Shown here: piece after piece, positions 56,263 through 62,474 of the stretch | How the letters are laid out: each line of letters begins with the position of its first letter | How positions within the stretch are numbered: the stretch's first letter is position 1 | The notes under the pieces: generated by a model | The model's database searches: none | What the model saw: only the letters and a program-made list of their open reading frames with translations | Told to the model about the DNA's origin: nothing | Translations under genes and position numbers: made by a program | Assembly (NCBI GenBank): GCA_027451405.1 | Contig: DAIDJM010000048.1 | Span: 1 to 62,474, forward strand | DNA from: Acetobacteraceae bacterium | GTDB lineage: Bacteria; Pseudomonadota; Alphaproteobacteria; Acetobacterales; Acetobacteraceae | Direction: 5' to 3' | DNA: 62,474 nucleotides

Positions 56263-56966
56263 TCCGCGGCGGCGGTTCGGGAACGGTCGCGCTCGAGTTC
56301 GCCCTCATTGCCCCCATCCTGGTCGCGATGGGGCTCGGCGTGTTCGAGCTGTCCCGCGCGCTCGTCATCTGGGAGGAGACCTGCGCGGCGGCCGAAGCGA
56401 TCGTCGAGGCGGCCGAGAAGAAATGCGTGCAGCCGGACGGCTCGTTCAGCCTGAGCGCGGCCGACGCCGAAAACGTCATGACCGCCATCTACGCGGAAAT
56501 GCCGGGACTGCCTTACGCGGGGCGCTCGGGCGCCCCTTATGCCGGCACCTTTTCGGTGACGCTCTCCTCCATCGCTCTGTCGCCGGCCGGTTGCACCATC
56601 ACTGTCCCTGGGCCCTGCACGGCGGTGCCGGCCTGGAGCACCGAGCTGCAGGAAGGCCCGTCCGGGCAGCTGCTGATCGATGCCGCCCATCTCAAGCGGG
56701 CATGCGGCACGCCGCTCGTCTTCACCACGACCTTTCCGCCCGACCAGACGACCTTGCTGAAAATTCCATTCGCATCCGTGACAATGCAAACACCGATCCT
56801 GGTCGCCGATGTGCAATACGATTACACGCCCACCTTCTTTCAGTTCATCGGCCCCATTGCGTTCTGGGCGTCCGCGGAATTTCCGGTGCCAGGCGGCAAC
56901 GCCACCACCGATTACGTGCAGCGCACGCCCGGAAATGATCCCGATGTCTGCGCGGGATATCTTTGA
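56253..56966 (+). CDS. Second TadE/TadF-like pseudopilin
   Basis: A 237-residue protein with the same pattern: GGSGTVALEFALIAPILVAMG, the conserved glutamate in the N-terminal hydrophobic helix, FELSRALVIWEETCAAAEAI and a long periplasmic domain with paired cysteines. It is longer than the first pseudopilin, which suits the TadF or TadG-like group. The ATG at 56253 overlaps the previous gene by ten bases. The three genes are probably one transcript for minor pilin components. Confidence 0.8.
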   Translation: MQLIRGGGSGTVALEFALIAPILVAMGLGVFELSRALVIWEETCAAAEAIVEAAEKKCVQPDGSFSLSAADAENVMTAIYAEMPGLPYAGRSGAPYAGTFSVTLSSIALSPAGCTITVPGPCTAVPAWSTELQEGPSGQLLIDAAHLKRACGTPLVFTTTFPPDQTTLLKIPFASVTMQTPILVADVQYDYTPTFFQFIGPIAFWASAEFPVPGGNATTDYVQRTPGNDPDVCAGYL

Positions 56967-56967
56967 C

Positions 56968-58470
56968 ATGAGCCGGTTCGGCACGCTGCTTCGCACGCGG
57001 CGCGGCGGGGTCGCGCTGATGTTCGCCCTCGCCGCGATACCGGTCACCGGCGCGGTCGGCCTCGCCATCGATTATGGCTTCTGGAACCAGGCCCGTTCCC
57101 AGCTCGCCGCGGCGGCGGATGCGGCGGTGGTGAACACAGTGAAAATCGCGGGCACCCAATATGCCGCAGGCGATTCGAACTGGTACAACGAGGGGGTCGC
57201 CGCGGGTTCCCAATGGTTCGAGGCGCAGCTCGGATCCCTCTCCGATGCCACGCTGGCGGCTGGCTCACCCACCGTCACCCTGACACGCAACGGCCTCACC
57301 TTCACGGCCACCGTCAGCTACAACGCCGCCACGAACACGTTCTTTGCCAGGCTGTTCAACATTCTCACCTTGCCGCTTGCGGGTACCTCGAGTTCCACCC
57401 TGACCACGGCGCCCTATAACGAAATCCTGCTGGCGCTCGATAACTCTTCCTCGATGCTGATTGGCGCCTCTCCGGCTGACCAGCAGCAGATCGAGGAGCT
57501 GACGCCCTGCGATCCGAGCGCCTCGAATTCTGGGCAATCCTACACTTCGTTGAGCTACACCTGCGTGGGTTACACGGGGCAGAATTGTCCGGTTGTCGCG
57601 CACAGTCCCTACCCGCTGTCCGGCAAGACCTTCGCCGATCCGGCGGCCGGTGGCACCGCGCCGCGCTGCACGAACCTGCCGAAAGTGAACGGGCAATACC
57701 CGCTCGCTCAGGCGCCCTGCGCGTTCGCGTGCCACTGGGATGCGAACAGCAACGATTATTACGGCGCCGTGCGGCGCTGGAATGCGACCGGAATGGTATC
57801 CATCCAGCTTCGCTTCGACGTGGTTCAGTCGGCAACCGCCAATGTGCTTTCCACCCTGCAACAGTACGATCTGCCCGGGATCTACAACATCACCGTCGGC
57901 GTCTCGACATTCAACACCGACCTCACGCAGATCTATCCGGCTTCGGGCGGCGAGGCGACCGCCGACCTTGCCGACGCGCCGGCCGCGGTGCGCGCCATCG
58001 CGGCCAACGTCGTATCCGGCGCCAGCGGCAATACCGGCAATACCGATTTCATCCAGTCGATGACGACCCTCTCGAAAATCGCGACACCCTCCGGTGACGG
58101 CACCGCCGCCGACAAACCCAAGAAAAGTCTCATACTGATCACCGACGGCATGCAGGACACGCCGGGCAGCGGCCGTTACTGGGGCGGAATACCACTTTCC
58201 GCCTGCACGCTGCTCAAGGACCCGCCCTACAACTACACCATCTACGTGCTCTATACGCCCTATTATTCGCTGACCAACGGCTGGTACGTGCAGAACGTGA
58301 AATCCTATGTGGAGGGCTCGACCCCGAGCCAGCTGCAGAGCGCGATGCAAAACTGCGCGAGCGATCCGGTCAACGACTTCTATGTCGCCAGCGATTCCGC
58401 CGGGATCCAGGCAGCACTCGCCGCCTTTCTCAAGGCGGCGACGCGTACCGCCGTCCGTTTCACGCAATGA
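56968..58470 (+). CDS. TadG-like protein with von Willebrand A domain
   Basis: A 500-residue protein. The N terminus has the Tad-type helix GGVALMFALAAIPVTGAVGLAIDYG; after about 100 residues a VWA domain begins with the metal (MIDAS) motif EILLALDNSSSM (Asp158, Ser160, Ser162), continues with TVGVSTFNT and LILITDGMQD, and ends near the C terminus. An inserted segment (about residues 175-280) is rich in Cys, Tyr and Ser. TadG anchors or caps Tad pili. ATG at 56968 follows the upstream stop by two bases; an ATG at 56944 is an alternative. Confidence 0.83.
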   Translation: MSRFGTLLRTRRGGVALMFALAAIPVTGAVGLAIDYGFWNQARSQLAAAADAAVVNTVKIAGTQYAAGDSNWYNEGVAAGSQWFEAQLGSLSDATLAAGSPTVTLTRNGLTFTATVSYNAATNTFFARLFNILTLPLAGTSSSTLTTAPYNEILLALDNSSSMLIGASPADQQQIEELTPCDPSASNSGQSYTSLSYTCVGYTGQNCPVVAHSPYPLSGKTFADPAAGGTAPRCTNLPKVNGQYPLAQAPCAFACHWDANSNDYYGAVRRWNATGMVSIQLRFDVVQSATANVLSTLQQYDLPGIYNITVGVSTFNTDLTQIYPASGGEATADLADAPAAVRAIAANVVSGASGNTGNTDFIQSMTTLSKIATPSGDGTAADKPKKSLILITDGMQDTPGSGRYWGGIPLSACTLLKDPPYNYTIYVLYTPYYSLTNGWYVQNVKSYVEGSTPSQLQSAMQNCASDPVNDFYVASDSAGIQAALAAFLKAATRTAVRFTQ

Positions 58471-58525
58471 TCCGGCCCGCGATACGCCCCTGGCCTGCCC
58501 GGGCCGTTGCGCCTATACGCGCGGC

Positions 58526-59122
58526 ATGCCGCCCGACCGTCATGCCAGCCTGACGCGCACCACCTCGGAAACCACGATCGCGCTCACCCTCGCGCTCGAC
58601 GGCACCGGCAAGGTCCGGATCGCGACCGGAATCGGCTTCTTCGACCACATGCTGACCGCCCTCGCCCGCCATGGCGGGCTCGATCTCGACATCGAGGCGC
58701 GCGGCGACCTGCACATCGACGCCCATCATACGGTCGAGGATGTCGGCATCGTGCTGGGCCAGGCTTTGTCCCAGGCGCTCGGCGAGGCGCGAGGCATCGC
58801 GCGGTTCGGCCAGGCGCTGGTGCCGATGGACGAAGCGCTCGCCGAGGCCGCGATCGATATCTCCGGCCGGGGATTTCTGGTGTTCGAGGCGGAATTCGAG
58901 CGGCCGATGCTCGGGACCATGGACACCCAGCTCGTCGAGGAATTCTTCCGCGCCTTCTCGGCCAATGCGCGGCTCACCCTGCATCTCCGGCAGCGCGCCG
59001 GCCACAATGCGCATCATGTCGCCGAGGCCTGCTTCAAGGCAGCGGCCCGCGCGTTGCGCATGGCGATCGCGATCGACCCGCGCGTGGGCGATGCGGTGCC
59101 GTCCACCAAGGGGGTGCTGTGA
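58526..59122 (+). CDS. hisB: Imidazoleglycerol-phosphate dehydratase
   Basis: Sixth step of histidine synthesis. A 198-residue monofunctional HisB with the two manganese-binding repeats: GIGFFDHMLTALARHG and DAHHTVEDVGIVLGQAL in the first half, and HNAHHVAEACFKAAARAL in the second. It lacks the phosphatase domain of the E. coli fusion. The ATG at 58526 leads a his run, and the stop overlaps the DUF2628 start by four bases. Confidence 0.96.
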   Translation: MPPDRHASLTRTTSETTIALTLALDGTGKVRIATGIGFFDHMLTALARHGGLDLDIEARGDLHIDAHHTVEDVGIVLGQALSQALGEARGIARFGQALVPMDEALAEAAIDISGRGFLVFEAEFERPMLGTMDTQLVEEFFRAFSANARLTLHLRQRAGHNAHHVAEACFKAAARALRMAIAIDPRVGDAVPSTKGVL

Positions 59123-59460
59123 GGGTCTATACGAGCCACCGCCGGCCCGGTGAGCCGCCGCTTCTGGTGCGCGAGGGGTTTTCCTGGCTCGGCGCGATCT
59201 TCGGCTGGCTCTGGTTCCTGGCGCACGCGGCCTGGATCCCGGCGGTGCTCGATCTGGCGCTGGCGGTTCTGGTCTGGCGGCTCGGCGCCTGGCTGCGCTC
59301 GCCCTGGCCCGGGGTCGGGCTGTTTTTGCTGCAGGGGTTCTTCGCGCGCGATCTGTGGTGCTGGTCGCTGGCGCGGCGCGGGTTCGAGCCGGGGCCGGTG
59401 GTCGCGGCCGAGGATGAAGAGACGGCGTTTGCGCGGTTGATGACGGAGCCGGCGGCGTGA
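59119..59460 (+). CDS. DUF2628-like small membrane protein
   Basis: A 113-residue protein with VRVYTSHRRPGEPPLLVREGF at the N terminus and FSWLGAIFGWLWFLAHAAW, a pattern of the DUF2628 family, then two or three short hydrophobic segments and an acidic tail. The GTG at 59119 overlaps the hisB stop (GTGA), so it is cotranslated with hisB. Proteins of this family are common in this place in Acetobacteraceae his operons (recalled, not checked); their function is unknown. Confidence 0.8.
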   Translation: MRVYTSHRRPGEPPLLVREGFSWLGAIFGWLWFLAHAAWIPAVLDLALAVLVWRLGAWLRSPWPGVGLFLLQGFFARDLWCWSLARRGFEPGPVVAAEDEETAFARLMTEPAA

Positions 59461-59463
59461 GGG

Positions 59464-59595
59464 ATGGCCTCCGGCGGGCAGGGCTCCGCCCTGCACCCGC
59501 TGGGGCCGAAAGGCCCCAGACCCCATCACCCGGGGTTTGGGGCCTTTCGGCCCCAGTGGGGGTGCAGGGGGCAAAGCCCCCTGCCCGCTGGAGGG
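59464..59595. repeat. GC-rich palindromic repeat, copy E: head-to-head inverted pair
   Basis: Two near-complete copies face each other. The left (59465-59525) is GCCTCCGGCGGGCAGGG, CTCCGCCCTGCACCCG, CTGGGGCCGAAAGGCCCC and AGACCCC. The right (59532-59595) is GGGTTTGGGGCCTTTCGG, CCCCAGTGGGGGTGCAGG, GGGCAAAGCCCC and CTGCCCGCTGGAGGG. Together they could form a cruciform about 60 bases long per arm. It is the only copy between codirectional genes, and its final GGAGGG sits eight bases ahead of the hisH ATG. Confidence 0.85.
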
Positions 59596-59602
59596 CAAAC
59601 CC

Positions 59603-60238
59603 ATGCAACACATAGCCGTCGTCGATTACGGCAGCGGCAACCTCGCCTCCGCCGCCCGCGCCCTCGAACGCGCCGCCGCCGAACTCGGCCTCGACGCGGC
59701 CGTCACCATCACCGCCTCGCCGGATGCCGTGCGCGCCGCCGACCGCATCGTGCTCCCCGGACAGGGCGCGTTCGCCGATTGCGCCTCCGGCCTCGCCGCG
59801 GTACCGGGCCTGCAGCAAGCGCTCGAGGCCGCCGTCGGGCGCGGCGCGCCTTTTCTCGGCATCTGCGTCGGTATGCAGCTCATGGCCGAACGCGGGCTCG
59901 AGCACCAGGTTACCCCAGGGTTCGGCTGGGTCCGCGGCGACGTTGCGCCACTCCACGCGGCCGGTCTGCGGATACCCCATATGGGCTGGAACGCGCTGCG
60001 CCTGACCCGCAGCCACCCGTTGCTAGACGGGCTGCAGGAAAACGATCACGTGTATTTCGTTCACAGCTATGCCCTGCGTGGCTACGATCCCGGTGAAATT
60101 CTGGCCGAAACCGAGTATGGCGGACCGGTCCCCGCGATGGTGGCTCGCGGCAACCGGGCCGGCACGCAGTTTCATGTGGAAAAAAGCCAGGAGGTAGGCT
60201 TGCGTATTCTCGCGAATTTCCTCCGCTGGACGCCATGA
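59603..60238 (+). CDS. hisH: Imidazole glycerol phosphate synthase, glutaminase subunit
   Basis: Releases ammonia from glutamine for HisF. The 211-residue class I amidotransferase has VVDYGSGNLASAARALE, oxyanion/PGQG motif VLPGQGAFAD, nucleophile Cys88 in FLGICVGMQLMAE and the His191/Glu193 pair in GTQFHVEKSQ. The partner hisF, expected after hisA, is not in the window. The Shine-Dalgarno (GGAGGG) belongs to the end of repeat copy E. The stop overlaps the next start (ATGA). Confidence 0.95.
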   Translation: MQHIAVVDYGSGNLASAARALERAAAELGLDAAVTITASPDAVRAADRIVLPGQGAFADCASGLAAVPGLQQALEAAVGRGAPFLGICVGMQLMAERGLEHQVTPGFGWVRGDVAPLHAAGLRIPHMGWNALRLTRSHPLLDGLQENDHVYFVHSYALRGYDPGEILAETEYGGPVPAMVARGNRAGTQFHVEKSQEVGLRILANFLRWTP

Positions 60239-60825
60239 GCGAGGCCATACCCGAAGCCGTCGGCGCGGTCCCTCCGCTCGCCGCGATCCATGTGCCCCGC
60301 CTGTCGGTCGAGCGTGCCACCGAACTCGGCGACGAAGATCTCCAGGCGCTGTGCGAAGCCACCAACGCCGCCATCCTCGATGGCGGCGGCTTCGGCTGGG
60401 TGAACCCGCCCGGCCAGCAGGCGCTCGAGCGCTATTTCCGCGGTGTCCTGCTCGTGCCGGAGCGCGAGCTTTTCATTGGCCGCGCGGACGGCGTGGTCAC
60501 CGCCTCCGCCCAGCTCGTCCGGCCACCGCGCAACAACGAGGCTCAGTCGCACTCCGCGCAATTCATGCACGCCTTCGTGGCGCCCTACGCGCGCGGACAC
60601 GGGCTTGCCCGGCTGATGATGCTGAAAGTCGAGGAGCGCGCCCGCGCCCAGGGCTATCGCGTGCTCAATCTCGACGTGCGCGAGACGCAGACCGCGGCCA
60701 TCGCGCTCTACGAAGCGCTCGGCTATCAGCGCTGGGGCGAACACCCCGCCTATGCCCGCGTTCGCGGCAAGCTGGTGCGCGGGTTTTTCTACACCAAAGT
60801 CCTGAAGCGGGACGGAAAAGACTGA
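60235..60825 (+). CDS. GNAT family N-acetyltransferase
   Basis: A 196-residue acetyltransferase with the acetyl-CoA loop [18 protein letters not shown] and the C-terminal [21 protein letters not shown]. The segment [17 protein letters not shown] is the preceding beta strand. The ATG overlaps the hisH stop (ATGA), so it is translated with the histidine genes; whether it takes part in histidine synthesis is unknown, and it may modify a protein or small amine. Repeat-free 85-base spacer follows before hisA. Confidence 0.85.
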   Translation: MSEAIPEAVGAVPPLAAIHVPRLSVERATELGDEDLQALCEATNAAILDGGGFGWVNPPGQQALERYFRGVLLVPERELFIGRADGVVTASAQLVRPPRNNEAQSHSAQFMHAFVAPYARGHGLARLMMLKVEERARAQGYRVLNLDVRETQTAAIALYEALGYQRWGEHPAYARVRGKLVRGFFYTKVLKRDGKD

Positions 60826-60910
60826 AGGCCGATCCCCGCGCCCGCGCGCATGCGGCCGAAGGGAGCACCCGCATCCTCGATCGGGCCGCTTTTCTGCAGA
60901 GCCCGCCACC

Positions 60911-61687
60911 ATGAAAACCGCTCCCTTCACCCTTTATCCTGCCATCGATCTGAAGGACGGTGCGTGTGTCCGCTTGCGGCGCGGCGCCATGGAGGATGCG
61001 ACCGTTTACGGTCATGACGCCGCCGCTCAGGCGCTCGCCTGGCAGGCGGCGGGCTGTGAGTGGTTGCATGTCGTCGACCTGAATGGCGCGTTCGCGGGCC
61101 GCCCCGTCAATGCCAGCGCGGTCGAGGCCATTCTGCGGGTCGTGAGCGTGCCGGTGCAGCTTGGCGGCGGGATCCGTTCGATGGGAGCGATCGAAGGCTG
61201 GCTGGCCGCTGGCGTCGCGCGAGTGATTCTCGGCAGCGCCGCGGTGAAATCACCGGCCCTCGTGCGCGACGCGGCCCGCGCTTTTCCGGGCAGGATCGCG
61301 GTGGGCATCGATGCCCGAGGTGGTCGCGTCGCAACCGAAGGCTGGGCCGAAACCTCGGATGTCGAGGCTGCCGACCTCGCTCGCCGCTTTGAGGACGCGG
61401 GTGTCGCGGCGATCATCTATACCGACATCGCCCGCGACGGCATGCTGGGCGGCGTCGATATCGACGGCACATTGGCGATCGCCCGCGCGGTGCGCCTGCC
61501 GGTGATCGCGAGCGGCGGCATCGGCGGGCCCGATGATCTGCGCGCGATCGCCATGGCCGCGTCGAACGAAGCGGGCGCGCGCATTTCCGGCGTGATCGTC
61601 GGCCGCGCGCTCTATGACGGGCGGCTTGACCTGCGCGCGGCGCTGGGGCTTCTCCGGCCGATGGAGGCCGGGGGGCGGGATCTTTGA
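60911..61687 (+). CDS. hisA: Phosphoribosylformimino-AICAR phosphate isomerase
   Basis: Fourth step of histidine synthesis, a TIM-barrel isomerase. The 258 residues show the catalytic aspartate in [51 protein letters not shown], the general acid in [12 protein letters not shown] and [13 protein letters not shown]. The start is an ATG at 60911. The stop overlaps the TTG start of the DUF4337 gene (TTGA). Confidence 0.96.
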   Translation: MKTAPFTLYPAIDLKDGACVRLRRGAMEDATVYGHDAAAQALAWQAAGCEWLHVVDLNGAFAGRPVNASAVEAILRVVSVPVQLGGGIRSMGAIEGWLAAGVARVILGSAAVKSPALVRDAARAFPGRIAVGIDARGGRVATEGWAETSDVEAADLARRFEDAGVAAIIYTDIARDGMLGGVDIDGTLAIARAVRLPVIASGGIGGPDDLRAIAMAASNEAGARISGVIVGRALYDGRLDLRAALGLLRPMEAGGRDL

Positions 61688-62238
61688 GCGAGGCGCTGGA
61701 AGCCCACGAACACGCCGAGCATGCCGCCGAGCGCGGCCGCCGGATTTCCGCACTCCTGATCGCGGTGCTCGCCGCCGGACTGGCTTTCGCGGAGCAGGCC
61801 GCACAGCATGCCCAGACCCGCATGTCCGAGAACGCGATCGCCGCGACCGATTTGTGGGCGCAATATCAAGCCAAATCGATCCGCGCCAATCAGTCCAAGG
61901 CGCTCGCGGAAATCGCCGCGATCCTGCCCACGGATACACACGCCCGGGATGCGCTCGCGGCGAAGCTCCGCGCGGATGCTGCCCATTTCGAGTCCGACCC
62001 GAAGACCGGCAAACAAGCCATAGCGGCGCAGGCCAGGGGCCTCGAGGCTGCGCGGGATTACGCCCATGCGCAGCTCGAAGCCTATGACTACGCCGCCGCG
62101 GCCTTGCAACTGGCGATCGTGCTCGTCACGGCCTCGGTGATTACCGAGTCGGCGCTGCTGGTGTGGGCAGGGGCTGCGCTGGGCGCGCTGGGGGCGCTGG
62201 TCGCCGTTTTAGGGATGGTCGCGCCGGACGCACTTTAG
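61684..62238 (+). CDS. DUF4337-like membrane protein
   Basis: A 184-residue protein with two N-terminal/central membrane features: a span near 22-40 ([20 protein letters not shown]) and a C-terminal pair ([20 protein letters not shown] and [19 protein letters not shown]). Between them, [19 protein letters not shown] and a coiled-coil-like helix are typical of DUF4337. The TTG at 61684 overlaps the hisA stop. The function is unknown. The stop TAG at 62236-62238 is part of TTTAGAGC, the left border of the IS630-type element, so the element may have supplied or reused this stop. Confidence 0.82.
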   Translation: MSEALEAHEHAEHAAERGRRISALLIAVLAAGLAFAEQAAQHAQTRMSENAIAATDLWAQYQAKSIRANQSKALAEIAAILPTDTHARDALAAKLRADAAHFESDPKTGKQAIAAQARGLEAARDYAHAQLEAYDYAAAALQLAIVLVTASVITESALLVWAGAALGALGALVAVLGMVAPDAL

Positions 62239-62474
62239 AGCATGGTCGGGCTGACTGGAATCGGGTCTTCCGGAACGGGCTTGCTGTGTGATTCATCGGT
62301 CTCCGGTTTGATGGCCGGAGGTGCGCTGTGGGGTGGAGCCAGGGTAAGGCCTACGGGCAGGATCTGCGCGATCGTGTCTTCGCGCTGTTCGACGGCGGCT
62401 CGTCGGTTGGTCAGGTCGCCAAGCAGCTCCTGGTCAGTGTGTCCTACGTTTCCAAAGTCCTCAGCCGGCGGCGC
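62238..62474 (+). mobile_element. IS630-family insertion sequence, left part (cut by window edge)
   Basis: Immediately after the DUF4337 stop, GAGCATGGTCGGGCTGAC follows a TA dinucleotide, as expected for the TA-targeting IS630/Tc1-mariner group. A transposase start lies 90 bases in. The GAGCA...CTGACTGGA end resembles palindrome 2 behind cbbA. The right end lies outside the window, so the boundary on the left is a best guess. Confidence 0.65.
62328..62474 (+). CDS. IS630-family transposase, N-terminal part
   Basis: Forty-nine codons from a GTG at 62328 encode KAYGQDLRDRVFALFDGG followed by SVGQVAKQLLVSVSYVSKVL and a basic RRR, the N-terminal helix-turn-helix of IS630-type transposases (compare the consensus YSxDLRxRVxxxxxxG...A..F.VS...V.K). 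The DDE catalytic part lies beyond the window, so whether the element is intact cannot be seen. Confidence 0.82.
   Translation, partial: MGWSQGKAYGQDLRDRVFALFDGGSSVGQVAKQLLVSVSYVSKVLSRRR

Noticed and set aside
1-62474. CRISPR arrays, prophage genes, tRNA clusters, or a defence island.
   Set aside because: No regularly spaced direct repeats, phage structural genes, recognisable tRNA cloverleaf or nuclease/toxin-antitoxin cluster was found by eye; the lone methyltransferase has no restriction partner.

Overview
The window is a very GC-rich, tightly packed chromosomal segment of an alphaproteobacterium. The gene set (scpA-scpB-tatB-tatC-serS, ffs-dnaX-ybaB-recR, hisB-DUF2628-hisH-GNAT-hisA-DUF4337) and a family of GC-rich intergenic palindromes point to the Acetobacteraceae (Rhodospirillales). 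That placement is inferred from gene content and recalled gene orders; no database search was possible. About sixty genes are supported. Almost all are ordinary chromosomal genes, many joined by 1-10 bp start/stop overlaps, often with GTG or TTG starts.

Layout. 1-10.3 kb: map-radC and the start of another gene (minus); a YhiI/RbbA/YhhJ-type ABC exporter (plus); then a minus-strand run GNAT-glk-DNA methyltransferase-histidine phosphatase-secB. 10.5-14.1 kb: alpha/beta hydrolase, a small protein, ftsE without an adjacent ftsX, an MJ0042 zinc-ribbon protein, a small membrane protein and a proline-rich exported protein. 14.3-20.3 kb: rpe followed by a Calvin-cycle style cluster cbbF-cbbP-cbbT-cbbA, with no RuBisCO or cbbR in view. 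20.5-28.8 kb: a small membrane protein, a rhizobial-type asparaginase/amino-acid permease/glutamine-synthetase-like operon divergent from a TonB-dependent receptor, and a DegT-type aminotransferase. 28.9-34.9 kb: an OprB porin broken by an in-frame stop, a PepSY protein with a two-component system, an M20 peptidase and a MaoC hydratase. 35-38 kb: recR, ybaB, dnaX and the SRP RNA. 38.1-47.3 kb: a four-gene MdtABC-type RND efflux operon with its own outer-membrane channel. 47.5-55.6 kb (minus): argS, SPOR protein, nagZ, M50 protease, scpA, scpB, tatB, tatC and serS. 55.7-58.5 kb: three Tad-type pseudopilin/TadG genes. 58.5-62.2 kb: histidine biosynthesis genes, ending at an IS630-family element cut off by the window edge.

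Most notable observations. (1) The CbbF-like protein has lost many residues that bind metal and substrate in class I fructose-1,6-bisphosphatases, although its operon partners look intact. (2) A GC-rich palindromic repeat family occurs five times; four copies lie at convergent gene ends and the fifth is an inverted pair inside the his operon that supplies the hisH ribosome binding site. (3) A palindrome behind cbbA shares end-like sequence with the IS630 element at the window edge, as expected of a MITE. (4) The OprB porin carries a single nonsense codon. (5) The MdtC-like pump has an Ala/Pro/Ser/Thr-rich insertion of about 110 residues. (6) A DPPY-type DNA methyltransferase with no partner is coupled to glucokinase. 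(7) ftsX and tatA are absent from their usual places. No CRISPR array, prophage or clear defence island was seen.
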